The translations under genes were made by a program, and so were the position numbers. A DNA stretch of 64,000 bases from Virgibacillus chiguensis (GTDB taxonomy: Bacteria; Bacillota; Bacilli; Bacillales; Amphibacillaceae): assembly GCF_900129865.1 (NCBI RefSeq), contig NZ_FQXD01000001.1, positions 1 through 64,000 on the forward strand, written 5' to 3'. Within the stretch, counting starts at the first letter, position 1; each line of letters starts with the position of its first letter. The notes beneath the pieces were generated by a model. The model did no database searches and had not been told where the DNA came from. It saw nothing but the letters and a program-made list of their open reading frames with translations. Positions 54,239-63,494 of this stretch are shown here, in pieces.

Positions 54239-55159
54239 ATGCGTGTAGTAGAAAATATTAGTCAATTAATTGGAAACACGCCAATGTTGAAATTAAACAA
54301 ACTTGTTCCTGACTATGCTGCAGACGTATATGTGAAACTAGAGATGTATAATCCCAGTAGAAGTGTAAAAGATAGGGCCGCGTATAATATGATTAAAGTA
54401 GCGGAGGAAAAAGGATTATTGAAACCAGGTGATACTATTATTGAACCTACGAGTGGAAACACTGGCATTGGATTAGCAATGAGTGCGGCGGCAAAAGGAT
54501 ATAAAACGATCATTGTCATGCCCGATAATAGTACTGCTGAACGAAGGAATATTCTTAAAGCTTATGGTGCAGAAGTTGTTTTAACGCCTAGTGAAGAAAA
54601 GATGCCTGGTGCAATAAACAAAGCGTTGGAGTTACAAAAAGAACATCCTGGAAGTTTTATTCCACAACAATTTGAAAATATGGCCAATCCGGATATTCAC
54701 AAAACAACAACGGCTTTGGAAATACTTGAGCAAATGGAAGGTGAGCTAGATGCTTTTGTATGTACTGCAGGAACTGGAGGAACAGTAACTGGTACAGGTG
54801 AAGTATTAAAAGAAAAGCTTCCACACATCCATATCGCTGTAGTAGAACCAAAAGGATCTCCTGTTTTATCAGGAGGAAAGCCTGGTAAGCATAAGCTTGT
54901 CGGCACAAGCCCGGGTTTTATACCAGAGATTTTAAATACATCTATTTACGATGAAATTATGCAAATTGCAGATGATGATGCAGTTCAATTGTTTAAAGAA
55001 CTTGGACAAAAAGAAGGCATTTTTATTGGTTTATCAGGTGCTGCTGCTGTATATGCAGCTATCCAAACAGCTAAGCGTCTTGGAAAAGGAAAGAAAGTTG
55101 TTTGTATTGCTCCGGATTCTGGAGAACGCTATTTAAGCATGAATTTATTTGCGGAATAA
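54239..55159 (+). CDS. cysK: Cysteine synthase (O-acetylserine sulfhydrylase)
   Basis: 306 aa PLP enzyme. The PLP lysine is Lys44 (PSRSVKDRAAY), the phosphate/substrate loop TSGNTGIGLAM lies near 76, and GTGGTVTGTGEVL near 180. It makes cysteine from O-acetylserine and sulfide. The start at 54239 follows AAGGAGGATGGGG. No CymR/T-box/S-box element was seen upstream, and it may be read from the PH-domain gene promoter. A CBS-type (YrhA) homologue is the alternative, but no partner gene is here. Confidence 0.94.
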   Translation: MRVVENISQLIGNTPMLKLNKLVPDYAADVYVKLEMYNPSRSVKDRAAYNMIKVAEEKGLLKPGDTIIEPTSGNTGIGLAMSAAAKGYKTIIVMPDNSTAERRNILKAYGAEVVLTPSEEKMPGAINKALELQKEHPGSFIPQQFENMANPDIHKTTTALEILEQMEGELDAFVCTAGTGGTVTGTGEVLKEKLPHIHIAVVEPKGSPVLSGGKPGKHKLVGTSPGFIPEILNTSIYDEIMQIADDDAVQLFKELGQKEGIFIGLSGAAAVYAAIQTAKRLGKGKKVVCIAPDSGERYLSMNLFAE

Positions 55160-55334
55160 AATTGATATGCTTTCATGTATCACCGCTGACGCTATTTCTC
55201 ATAAAGATGTTAAGGTTTTGCTATAACCAAAATAAATACTTCCGACATGGTGCTTTTTTAACGATAAGCAAACTTTTTCTTCATCTTTCATTGAAAAATA
55301 GAGCTACGGTATAACTACACGTATCTATGCATTA

Positions 55335-55380
55335 TTAACATATAAAAGCCAACGAAGCTTCGTTGGCTTTTATATGTTAA
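55335..55380. terminator. 46-bp perfect palindrome, probable cysK terminator
   Basis: Two 23-base arms meet at AACGAAG|CTTCGTT with no loop bases. Each strand has a TTTTATATG tail. About 175 bp after cysK; it could also act in both directions. Confidence 0.7.
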
Positions 55381-55465
55381 AATAAGCATAACTAAGATAA
55401 TCGTTTTGTATTTTCATCACTTCTAATAGCTTCAATTAAAAAGAATTGAAACCTTTTGACAAATA
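55381..55465. other. Short intergenic stretch before the CPBP gene
   Basis: Together with 55160-55334 this gap is over 300 bases. Apart from the palindrome I see no gene; GAGGAGA at 55471 is the ribosome site of the next gene. Confidence 0.5.
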
Positions 55466-55483
55466 CTTCTGAGGAGAACTTCA

Positions 55484-56146
55484 ATGAAAAAGACTGCTTA
55501 TATTATTAGTGTTTCTAGTCTAATATGTGCCTTACTTGCCTTTGTGGAGCATGGAATGGATGTTAATTATGTTGTTAAATCATTAAGCAAAATGACGTTA
55601 TTTTTTCTTGCGATATGGTTATACACTCGTTTATTTGGCGATTTTCGCTTTAAAGATGTTCTAACTTTAGATAAAATGAATAGAAGAGATTGGTTGCGTT
55701 TACTTTTCCTTGGAGCATTATCTGCCTCCATCGTTTTAGCTGCTTATTTGTTGCTATCTCCTTATTTCTCAGTTAGCCAAATCAAGCAAGATATAACTGG
55801 AAGATTAGGTATAAGCGCCACGGGGTTTATTTTCGTTGGCATCTATATTACTTTTATTAATTCTTTGTTAGAGGAGTACTTCTTTCGCGGGTTTATTTTC
55901 TTTCAATTACCCAGGAAAATCGGATACTTTTTTAGCCCTTTGCTATTTGCAACTTACCATATACCCATGATTGCCTTATGGTTTAGCCCCAGTTTAATTA
56001 TCACTTGTTTTGTAGGACTTTGGGGGATCGCGATAGTTTTTCATAAGGTAAATGAGAGAAACCAGACAATTTGGTTTTCGTGGATCATCCATGTATGTGC
56101 CGATATTATGATTATTGCCATAGGTATAACGTTATTCTATTTTTAA
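55484..56146 (+). CDS. CPBP-family intramembrane metalloprotease homologue
   Basis: 220 aa with about six membrane helices. The CAAX-protease/bacteriocin-processing motifs are present: LLEEYFFRGFIFF (EExxxR), ATYHIPMI and the final HVCADI. In Firmicutes such proteins include immunity proteins and regulators of membrane stress. GAGGAGA before ATG. No bacteriocin gene is adjacent, so the substrate is unknown. Confidence 0.85.
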   Translation: MKKTAYIISVSSLICALLAFVEHGMDVNYVVKSLSKMTLFFLAIWLYTRLFGDFRFKDVLTLDKMNRRDWLRLLFLGALSASIVLAAYLLLSPYFSVSQIKQDITGRLGISATGFIFVGIYITFINSLLEEYFFRGFIFFQLPRKIGYFFSPLLFATYHIPMIALWFSPSLIITCFVGLWGIAIVFHKVNERNQTIWFSWIIHVCADIMIIAIGITLFYF

Positions 56147-56260
56147 ATTCACAAGGAACAGTAGTATGAAAAATTATTAGCAGCAAGACCATCGAGGTGA
56201 TAAATAACTCATAACTGAGAGTGTTTCCATTGACGATAATCTAATAAATTGCTACTCTAA

Positions 56261-56284
56261 TAGATAGAATGCTCATTCTATTAG
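56261..56284. promoter_or_regulatory. Putative operator of the TetR regulator (its own gene)
   Basis: TAGATAGAATGCTCATTCTA followed by TTAG, with a perfect AGAATG-CT-CATTCT core, immediately before the ribosome site. A related dyad occurs before the MFS gene at 56897. Confidence 0.65.
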
Positions 56285-56298
56285 GAGGAAGGTGAAGT

Positions 56299-56853
56299 AT
56301 GAAAACGTCAATGAAACGAAAGGATTTATTGGAAGTTGCTGAACGTTTGTTTTATGAAAAAGGCTTTCGTGGGGTGGGATTAAAACAAATTACCACAGAG
56401 GCTAACGTGGCAACGATGACGCTATACAACCATTTTTCTTCTAAAGAAAGGCTAGTTGAAGAAGTCCTTAAAGAGCGAGAAAAACGCTATTGGTCTTATC
56501 TAAATAAATATGTTGAAATTGATTCAGATTTGTCTTTTATTCTTGTTGTAGAGGCACATGGTAGATGGTTAAAAGAGTGGTCATATAAAGGAGATATGTT
56601 CTTACGTGCGATTGAAGATTACGCAGGGTCAAACAATGAAATAGAGAAAATAGCAAGAAGTCATAAACAAAAACTTGTGCGCTTTTTTCAACAATTAGCA
56701 TGTAAAAAAGGGGAGGCAAACCAACAAGGTTTAGCCAATCAATTTACTTTATTGCTAGAAGGTACAACTTCAATGGCAACTTTAATAGGGCCTGAAGAAG
56801 CAACTTCACACTCGATTGCGATAGCCCGGACACTTGTCCAACAGGCTTCGTGA
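56299..56853 (+). CDS. TetR-family repressor of the adjacent MFS transporter
   Basis: 184 aa. HTH region: RLFYEKGFRGVGLKQITTEA, then NVATMTLYNHFSSKERL. The helical C-terminus would bind a ligand. GGAGGAAGGTGA before ATG. Matching operators lie before this gene and before the MFS gene 85 bp downstream, which suggests autoregulation plus control of the exporter. Confidence 0.9.
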   Translation: MKTSMKRKDLLEVAERLFYEKGFRGVGLKQITTEANVATMTLYNHFSSKERLVEEVLKEREKRYWSYLNKYVEIDSDLSFILVVEAHGRWLKEWSYKGDMFLRAIEDYAGSNNEIEKIARSHKQKLVRFFQQLACKKGEANQQGLANQFTLLLEGTTSMATLIGPEEATSHSIAIARTLVQQAS

Positions 56854-56896
56854 TTTTTTTTACGCTTCATAAAAAAGCTTATTTATATGTTCGATA

Positions 56897-56918
56897 TTAG
56901 AAAGATCGTTCTATCTAA
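56897..56918. promoter_or_regulatory. Putative TetR operator before the MFS gene
   Basis: TTAGAAAGATCGTTCTATCT, then AA. Read in reverse complement it shares the AGATAGAA block and spacing with the operator at 56261. Confidence 0.6.
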
Positions 56919-56938
56919 TTGAATAAGGAAGGAGCGGT

Positions 56939-58093
56939 ATGATGAATTTTTTACGATTTGTTTTACCTGGTATAGCAATGATTGCTTCCACATATGGGCT
57001 AGCGAGATTTAGCTTTGGTTTACTACTTCCGGATATACAGAAGTCCCTGCAATTATCAGATCTTATGTCTGGAACCATTTCTTCATTATTTTATTTAGCT
57101 TATTGCTTTACAATAACCCTTTCAACTATTATTACGATTAGGCAAGGACCTCGAAAAATGATTTTTGCTGCTGGTTTGGCTGCACTTATTGGTTTGCTAT
57201 GCATGGGTTTGGCACATAATATCTATATACTTGGATTAGGTGTCCTGTTAGCTGGTGCAAGTACTGGCTTAGTATCTCCTCCATATGGAGCAGCAATATC
57301 ACTTTGGATTGAAGAGAAAAAGCAAGGAATAGCGAACACTTGGATTAATTCTGGCACAAGCATAGGAATTATTCTTTCTGGATTAGGAGCCATCTTATTA
57401 ACACCACATTGGCGCATCACTTATTTCATTTATGCGGTTCTAACATTAATCACATTGCTTTGGAATATCCAAATTATCCCAAAGAAGTCCATGTATTCCA
57501 CGCGAATGGTATTGAAAAAAGGAGATTATTCGATCAAAGGTGTTGAAGGTTCAATAAGACTAAGTATTGCATCTGTTGTACTAGGCATTTGTTCAGCAGC
57601 TTTTTGGACATTTTCGCGCTCTTTTTTTGAAAATGCTGGTAATTATGAAGACTGGCAGTTATCTATATTTTGGGTTGTTATCGGTGTTTTAGGTATCTTG
57701 GGCGGGTTTTCAGGTTCATTAATTGAAAAGAAAGGCCTGCCGTTTTCTTATAAATTTGCTACTATTTTATTATCCATTGCTTCCATCATTCTAGCCCTAT
57801 CTCCTGACAAGTGGTTTATTGCATATTCTGCTGCTGGAATATTTGGTGGGTCTTATATATTTTTAACGGGGGTATTACTTGTTTGGGGAATTCGTGTATT
57901 TATTCATAATGCTTCACTTGGTATCGGTGTTCCCTTTCTATTATTAGCAGTTGGACAAGTAATTGGTTCGTTATCTGCTGGCCTATTCATTGGTCTTTGG
58001 GGTTACGCATCCACGTTTATTTTATTTGGCTGTGCAGGTTTATTAGCTAGTTTTATTACTCCTAAGAAAAAACAAACATATGAATCTATATAA
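56939..58093 (+). CDS. MFS transporter (YbfB/YjiJ family)
   Basis: 384 aa with 12 predicted helices. Features are ASTYGLARFSFGLLLPDIQK in helix 1, ASTGLVSPPYGAAIS in helix 4-5 and the central cytoplasmic loop at about 185-205. This family is annotated as sugar or drug transport; control by a TetR repressor favours efflux. AAGGAAGGAG lies before two adjacent ATGs, so the start may be at 56942. Confidence 0.87.
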   Translation: MMNFLRFVLPGIAMIASTYGLARFSFGLLLPDIQKSLQLSDLMSGTISSLFYLAYCFTITLSTIITIRQGPRKMIFAAGLAALIGLLCMGLAHNIYILGLGVLLAGASTGLVSPPYGAAISLWIEEKKQGIANTWINSGTSIGIILSGLGAILLTPHWRITYFIYAVLTLITLLWNIQIIPKKSMYSTRMVLKKGDYSIKGVEGSIRLSIASVVLGICSAAFWTFSRSFFENAGNYEDWQLSIFWVVIGVLGILGGFSGSLIEKKGLPFSYKFATILLSIASIILALSPDKWFIAYSAAGIFGGSYIFLTGVLLVWGIRVFIHNASLGIGVPFLLLAVGQVIGSLSAGLFIGLWGYASTFILFGCAGLLASFITPKKKQTYESI

Positions 58094-58207
58094 TAAGTAG
58101 AAATGCAGTATCTTTTTCTTTCTATAGGTAAACATATATGATTAGAGGGAGAGAATTATTGAAAGAATTTGTCGTTATTTAAATTAATTGTGGAGGTATA
58201 TAGAAAA

Positions 58208-58726
58208 GTGGAACATAATTTACGATTACGGCCTTTAGAGGAAGAGGATTTACCATTTATTCATGAATTGGTAAACGATCCAATTATTATGTCTTATTGG
58301 TTTGAAGAACCATACTACTCGTTTGCAAGATTAAAGGAAATGTATGAAAAACATGCACAGGATGAGCATTTACGGAGGTTTACAATAGAAAGTAAAGGAG
58401 AAAGAATAGGGTTAGTAGATATTGCTTATATTGATTATCTTGTTCATAGAAACGCAGAGTTTGAAATTATAATTTCTCCAAAACATCAAGGTAATGGCTA
58501 CGCTCTTCCAGCTGCTCAATTAGCAATGGACTATGCATTTTCAACATTAAACTTGCATAAATTGTATCTCATTGTTGATAAACAAAATGAAAAAGCTATT
58601 CATATTTATAAAAAGCTAGGATTTTATGTAGAAGCGGAACTCAAAGAAGAGTTTTTTGTAAATGGAAGCTATCATGATGTGTTACGTATGTGTATCTTCC
58701 AACGTGACTATTTAAATAAATTATAG
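58208..58726 (+). CDS. speG: Spermidine N-acetyltransferase SpeG
   Basis: 172 aa GNAT enzyme that detoxifies excess polyamines with acetyl-CoA. Strong SpeG signatures: IMSYWFEEPYYSFARLKEMY, RRFTIESKGERIGLVDI, AEFEIIISPKHQGNGYA, LHKLYLIVDKQNEKAIHIYK. GTG at 58208 (EHNLRLRPLEEEDL) was chosen because GTGGAGGT is 10 bases upstream; a longer frame from 58169 includes that site. Confidence 0.93.
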   Translation: MEHNLRLRPLEEEDLPFIHELVNDPIIMSYWFEEPYYSFARLKEMYEKHAQDEHLRRFTIESKGERIGLVDIAYIDYLVHRNAEFEIIISPKHQGNGYALPAAQLAMDYAFSTLNLHKLYLIVDKQNEKAIHIYKKLGFYVEAELKEEFFVNGSYHDVLRMCIFQRDYLNKL

Positions 58727-58763
58727 TAACGTTTCATACTATCAAAAAAGCAATAGAGCACTA

Positions 58764-58805
58764 GAAAATAGCCTTCGGGGGTAATCACCGCTGTGGGCTA
58801 TTTTT
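58764..58805 (+). terminator. Terminator after speG
   Basis: GAAAATAGCC and GGCTATTTTT enclose an inner GGT/ACC hairpin. Confidence 0.8.
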
Positions 58806-58986
58806 ACATTTATCCAACTTCAATTTTAAACTACATGTTGTTTCTATTTTTAAAATTAGAAAAAGAAGGATAAGAACCATATAATTTGTTGATGATTGAA
58901 AATGCTATTAATAAATACCTCTATTTTTAAGTTGTTTCTCATTTCAATTGTTTGAAACTATTTATTAAGTATACTACTACATTTAC

Positions 58987-59015
58987 TTGGTTTGTTTTTA
59001 GAAAAATGCTAAAAT
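58987..59015 (+). promoter_or_regulatory. Promoter of the three-gene ABC exporter
   Basis: TTGGTT and TAAAAT with a 17-bp spacer, 81 bp before the start codon. The rest of the 58806-59080 gap shows nothing. Confidence 0.5.
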
Positions 59016-59096
59016 TTAATATAAAACAGTCTCTTCAAAAATTCCAAAGTGCTGTGTTTGAACAATTTTTTTAATCTAATAGAGAAGGGTTTTAGC

Positions 59097-60800
59097 ATGC
59101 GATTAAAGAAACTATATTTTTTTTATTTTAGGTATATACTTAGAAATAAGCTCTATCTATGTGCGAGTATTACGTTTATTCTGTTATTAGGGACGCGCAT
59201 AATCATATATATGAATACATGGTTTGCGCAGGAAAATTATGGTGATTTACCAGCGGAAATTGTTATAATCACACAAATAGTAAGCATTTTGTATATCGTG
59301 TATTTTTATCAAAGTTTTTCCAATGAATTAAAATTTGGCGTGCATACTTTTTTTGTTGATGGTTACAAAATAATTTTGGAAAAATTAACAGCTTTATTAC
59401 TCGTCCATCTTAGTTTACAAATTATGTTGTTACTAATAGTTTATATGACTTTTACGGCAGTTTATATCTTTGTTGGAATTGAATTCTCGTCTATATATGT
59501 ATCTTTATTTCGTTTTTTAATTGATTATATGTTTTTCCCTCTCTTATTTACATGTTTTATTGGCTTAATTATAGCTCTGATCTTTGGCGCAAATAAGGTC
59601 AGTATTTTTTTTATTATAATAGTATGGTTTTTATCAGGTGTAATAAATCAAGAAGTTTTTTCATCATTTTTTGAGACAGTAGGTGCAAATGATTGGAAAA
59701 ATTTACTCAGTATTGGTCCAAATAGTATTTATTCTGTATACCAATCGTACATAGGATTTAATGTAGACTCTGGCTTAGAACTTAAATTACTTGCATGGTT
59801 TTTACTGTTAATTTCTATTTTGTTAGTCTCTTCTTTAAAATGGACAATTTTACAAAGAGAAAAAAAGATCATACTATCTATTGTTACTGGTTTAATTATT
59901 GGATGTATAGGATTTGGTTTTTTATCTGTTCATAAAAATTCTCTTGCGTTTAATAGTGTTGATGAAATGAAGGAAACTGAAAGATATGAAGAATTGCATT
60001 CAGTGGATACCAATCTTCATTATAAAATCCATACATACGATATTACGATAGATGGAGACGACGTACGAACAGAAATTGAATTTGACCATACGGCGACCAA
60101 TAGCCCGTCATTTCAATTATATTATGCCTATCCAGTTCAAAAGGTAATGGTTGATGGTACAAAAGTTTCATATGCTAGAGAAGGAGATATTATCCATATT
60201 AATAGTGGTACGGATAAATTTAAAAAAATCACTTTCTACTACAAATTGACAGATACAGCGTTAATACCTTATTCAAAAAATAGTACAATATTGCTAGCGA
60301 ATCATGGATGGTATCCCAAAAAGAATTGTAAGCACATATTTGAAAAAGACGCATACTTAGGAACTGTCCAACGAACAAATGATGTAAAAGTTAATGAAGC
60401 ATATTATTTTACTCTAACAGCGGATGATGTATTATTTACAAATATAGATTCAGCAGGCAGGAATTATAAGGGAAAAACAAGCGGGCTTTCGCTTATAAAG
60501 GGTGAAGGAAATCAATTAAAATATAAGAATTATGACATAGTCTATCCCGCTGATTGGCCAAACATGCCCAAACGTATAGAAGAAGTAACTAATCGGTTAG
60601 AATCTATTCTTAGTGAAATATATATATTAGCACCTATGAAAGTAAATGCATTACCTTCCAAGTTAGTCTTTATGAATAATACTACTCCTAACTTAATCAA
60701 TAATGACCATCTAGTATATTCAACTAATGGATCTACTCTAGCAATAAATGATGAAGAGGTCATGAAAGATTTTGAGAGAAATCTAAAAGAATCTTCTTAG
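59097..60800 (+). CDS. ABC-2 type permease with large extracytoplasmic domain; C-terminus appears frameshifted
   Basis: 567 aa as read. Six to seven membrane helices fill residues about 15-285. A roughly 280-residue outside domain follows, with beta strands like the N-terminal domain of M1 aminopeptidases (SFQLYYAYPVQKVMVDGTKV; LLANHGWYPKK), but no HExxH zinc site. The frame stops at 60800 after NLKESS. In the -1 frame the sequence continues without a break, from about 60795, as LEQWYHAMDDAWTWENVNLL, then LEEKKAN, and stops at 60880 overlapping the TTG start of the ATPase. That overlap is typical of coupled genes, so the true gene probably ends there. ATG at 59097 follows GAGAAGGG. Confidence 0.75.
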   Translation: MRLKKLYFFYFRYILRNKLYLCASITFILLLGTRIIIYMNTWFAQENYGDLPAEIVIITQIVSILYIVYFYQSFSNELKFGVHTFFVDGYKIILEKLTALLLVHLSLQIMLLLIVYMTFTAVYIFVGIEFSSIYVSLFRFLIDYMFFPLLFTCFIGLIIALIFGANKVSIFFIIIVWFLSGVINQEVFSSFFETVGANDWKNLLSIGPNSIYSVYQSYIGFNVDSGLELKLLAWFLLLISILLVSSLKWTILQREKKIILSIVTGLIIGCIGFGFLSVHKNSLAFNSVDEMKETERYEELHSVDTNLHYKIHTYDITIDGDDVRTEIEFDHTATNSPSFQLYYAYPVQKVMVDGTKVSYAREGDIIHINSGTDKFKKITFYYKLTDTALIPYSKNSTILLANHGWYPKKNCKHIFEKDAYLGTVQRTNDVKVNEAYYFTLTADDVLFTNIDSAGRNYKGKTSGLSLIKGEGNQLKYKNYDIVYPADWPNMPKRIEEVTNRLESILSEIYILAPMKVNALPSKLVFMNNTTPNLINNDHLVYSTNGSTLAINDEEVMKDFERNLKESS

Positions 60801-60876
60801 AACAATGGTATCATGCTATGGATGATGCATGGACATGGGAGAATGTCAACTTGTTATTGGAGGAGAAAAAAGCAAA

Positions 60877-61743
60877 TTGAATATTTATGTGAAAGATTTA
60901 TATAAATCATATAAGAAAAAGCCTGTCTTGTCTGGTATTCATTTATCGTTTTCAGGAGTATATGGATTATTAGGACCTAATGGCGCAGGAAAAACTACTT
61001 TAATGAAAATATTAGCAGGACTAGAACCTTTTCAATCTGGTGAAGTACATGCAGATGAAAAATTAATAAGTTCAAAATCATATGTTAAAAAAACAGAACT
61101 AATTGGTTATTTGCCACAAAATTTCATGGTATACCCGGACTTAACTGTTTATCAAGTGCTGGAACATATTGCAGTTCTCCAAGGTTTACCTGTTTCCAAA
61201 ACTTCATTAAAAATCCAAGAAGTTTTAGAACAAGTAAATTTAAAGTTGCATAAAAATAAAAAAATGAAAGAATTATCAGGTGGCATGAGGAGGAGAGTTG
61301 GAATTGCACAGTTATTACTTCGAAAGCCGTCTGTTTTATTATTTGATGAACCTACAGCTGGACTAGATATTGAAGAAAGAGTTCGTTTTCGAAATTTACT
61401 TAAACAACTAGGAAGGGTTCATACTGTGATTATATCCTCCCATCTAGTTGAGGATATTGAATTTCTCTGTGATCAGATCGGTGTTATACGAAATGGTAAG
61501 GTTTTATTTGAAGGTAGCCCTTTACAACTAAAAAAAATGGCTGACCGATATGTTTTTCAATTACAAGTAAATAATTATGAGTTAGATGAAGTAATTGCAA
61601 ATCATGAAGTTATTCAATTGGATGACGAAGGTAAGCACATATTAGTACGGATATTATCGAACAAACCTGTTGGTAAAGCAGTTTCCCCAAAATTAATTGA
61701 TGGGTATTTATCATTATTGAAAGAGAGTCAATCACATGAATAG
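60877..61743 (+). CDS. ABC transporter ATP-binding protein (CcmA/YtrB type)
   Basis: 288 aa. Walker A GPNGAGKTTLMKIL, signature LSGGMRRRVGIAQLL, Walker B VLLFDEPTAGLD and H-loop ISSHLVEDI. TTG at 60877 was chosen because AGGAGA lies about 12 bases upstream and the protein then begins NIYVKDLYKSYKKKPVL; the longer frame from 60829 reads through that site. It overlaps the next permease gene by 8 bp. Energises the exporter formed with the two membrane proteins. Confidence 0.88.
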   Translation: MNIYVKDLYKSYKKKPVLSGIHLSFSGVYGLLGPNGAGKTTLMKILAGLEPFQSGEVHADEKLISSKSYVKKTELIGYLPQNFMVYPDLTVYQVLEHIAVLQGLPVSKTSLKIQEVLEQVNLKLHKNKKMKELSGGMRRRVGIAQLLLRKPSVLLFDEPTAGLDIEERVRFRNLLKQLGRVHTVIISSHLVEDIEFLCDQIGVIRNGKVLFEGSPLQLKKMADRYVFQLQVNNYELDEVIANHEVIQLDDEGKHILVRILSNKPVGKAVSPKLIDGYLSLLKESQSHE

Positions 61744-62362
61744 GCTTAAACATCACTTTACCTTTGACATAAAATTACTAAAAGGAATTTACACTCTTCC
61801 TTTTGTTGGCTACATTATAGCGCTATTTCTAATATTCACAAGCCATTTGAATTCAACTGATCCATATTTACCTTATATTTTTTTACAAGGGGTAGCTGTA
61901 CCTGTTTCTGGACTGCATATCGTTTTTTTATACAGTTATATTTATGACGAAGGATCCAAGGAGGTGCTACTTCCATACTATAAGAACAATCTATTATATG
62001 ATTTAGTTCGTTATAGTATGTTACATGGTTGTATACTGTTCCTATTTACTTGTTTACTAATTTGGTTGAATGGGTTTGGTTTTTTTGATGCAAAAATCAT
62101 ATTGCATTTACTATTATTGTTTGTTTTTTATCAAGTAATTGGCGTTACATTATTGTCTTTAGTGGAATCATTAGAATTATCTATAGCAATATATGCAACT
62201 TACACAATAACAGAAGTGGTAACAAAAGGTACGTTTTTACCTTGGCCGCATATATTTTTATTTGAAGAGCCAATAATAAATATTTGGCTTGTATTAACCT
62301 TTATTTTCTTAATACTTGGTCTTGTGTTATCTATTGTTCAATTAATTCGGTCTTATAAATAA
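61736..62362 (+). CDS. Small ABC permease subunit (208 aa, six helices)
   Basis: Six hydrophobic segments and no extracytoplasmic domain. Overlaps the ATPase gene by 8 bp, so it is coupled. No recognised family beyond ABC-2-like membrane protein. The system resembles small antibiotic/lantibiotic-type or YtrBCDEF-like exporters; no structural peptide gene or two-component system is seen, so the cargo is unknown. Confidence 0.78.
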   Translation: MNRLKHHFTFDIKLLKGIYTLPFVGYIIALFLIFTSHLNSTDPYLPYIFLQGVAVPVSGLHIVFLYSYIYDEGSKEVLLPYYKNNLLYDLVRYSMLHGCILFLFTCLLIWLNGFGFFDAKIILHLLLLFVFYQVIGVTLLSLVESLELSIAIYATYTITEVVTKGTFLPWPHIFLFEEPIINIWLVLTFIFLILGLVLSIVQLIRSYK

Positions 62363-62403
62363 AAACATTAATTAACACAACATTACAAATTCACTATTGT
62401 ATA

Positions 62404-62544
62404 AAAGGGACACTGTTTGATACGAAAAGAGGCTATCCCGTTTTACATAAGATCAATAAATTGGTTGCAGTGTATGGTGAGCTGTACCAAGTTGATAAAG
62501 CTGGATTACATCTTTTAGATGAACTGGAAGGATATACAATATAA
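62404..62544 (+). pseudogene. Fragment of a gamma-glutamylcyclotransferase-like (AIG2/GGCT) protein
   Basis: The frame KGTLFDTKRGYPVLHKINKL, then VAVYGELYQVDK and LDELEGYTI, matches the middle of AIG2-like proteins (GTL..., VYGELY, LDELEGY). The N-terminal FVYGTLR part and everything after EGY are missing. Confidence 0.7.
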
Positions 62545-62559
62545 GTCATGTCTGGCTTC

Positions 62560-62690
62560 AACGCCCACTAACTGGTCCTTCACGCAATCACCTTAAGATA
62601 AGTCATCATCGGTTCATGCCTCACCGTGATTCCTTTATCTCAGTTGATGCGTTTCACTAGCTACGTTGCTAATCGGGTGTTTACGCATTT
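62560..62690. repeat. Possible dispersed intergenic element
   Basis: Richer in G+C than the surroundings (TTCAACGCCCACTAACTGG, TCATCATCGGTTCATGCC, TAGCTACGTTGCTA). It shares TCATCATYGGTTCRT with the stretch near 23295 after citB. No coding frame. Confidence 0.4.
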
Positions 62691-62775
62691 ATTTAATTTT
62701 AGTTAAAAAGAACTTGAATCGAACGTTACGTGCTGATTTATACTTACAGTAGAAATACAAGGAGGTAGGAGGTAA

Positions 62776-62982
62776 AAACATATTGAACTGGTACCAGATT
62801 GGGTTGAAACCGTTGCAACTTTTAATCCTCTAAATTGGGCAGTTGAAGCGGGTAGAGAAGTTATTACGACAAAACCAGATTGGTCGCTCGTCATACCTAA
62901 TAGTAGTTATTTAATTATCATGTTTATTGTCTCTTGTGCACTTGTTTTGGTAGCGTTTCGAAAGTATCAAAGAACGTTATAG
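62776..62982 (+). pseudogene. C-terminal fragment of a DrrB-type ABC-2 permease
   Basis: LVPDWVETVATFNPLNWAVE, then AGREVI and a final membrane helix before FRKYQRTL, is the standard C-terminal end of daunorubicin-resistance-type permeases. The N-terminal five helices are absent and there is no start codon; the frame opens just after an in-frame stop. A GGAGGTAGGAGG string just upstream has no partner start. Confidence 0.75.
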
Positions 62983-63089
62983 AGTGTTTTACTTGTTTCG
63001 TCTTTATTCATCTATTATGATATGTATATATTTTTAGAAATATTTAAAAAATGATTTAGAACAAAACATATTTGAAGGAAGGTGAACGG

Positions 63090-63494
63090 ATGGATTTTAG
63101 AGATTTTTCTGCAACACAAATACGTATAGCAAGACCTACGGATAAATTTACAGAAGTCATTCATTTTTACGAAGCAGGTATTGGTTTAACTAAAATAGAA
63201 GAATTCCAAGGTCATAGAGGATATAAAGGGGTTATATTTGGCCTACCACACGCGGACTACCATTTAGAGTTTACATCTCATGAGAGCGGTAGCCCTTGTC
63301 CAGTTCCAACAAAAGATAATCTTCTCGTCTTTTATATGGAAAATCAGGATGAAATAGGTCAGTTAATCAAGCGAATGGACGAAATGGGTTATAAAGAGGT
63401 AGAGCCCGAAAATGAATATTGGAAAGAAAAAGGTGTTACGATTGAAGACCCAGATGGGTGGCGAGTGGTATTTATGAATAGATCTTATGAATGA
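63090..63494 (+). CDS. yycE: VOC-superfamily protein, YycE-like
   Basis: 134 aa. ATQIRIARPTDKFTEVIHFY, FGLPHADYHLEFT and VTIEDPDGWRVVFMN match YycE closely. Glyoxalase/dioxygenase fold; metal and substrate unknown in the family. The start at 63090 has GAAGGAAGGTGA upstream. Intact between decayed neighbours. Confidence 0.9.
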   Translation: MDFRDFSATQIRIARPTDKFTEVIHFYEAGIGLTKIEEFQGHRGYKGVIFGLPHADYHLEFTSHESGSPCPVPTKDNLLVFYMENQDEIGQLIKRMDEMGYKEVEPENEYWKEKGVTIEDPDGWRVVFMNRSYE

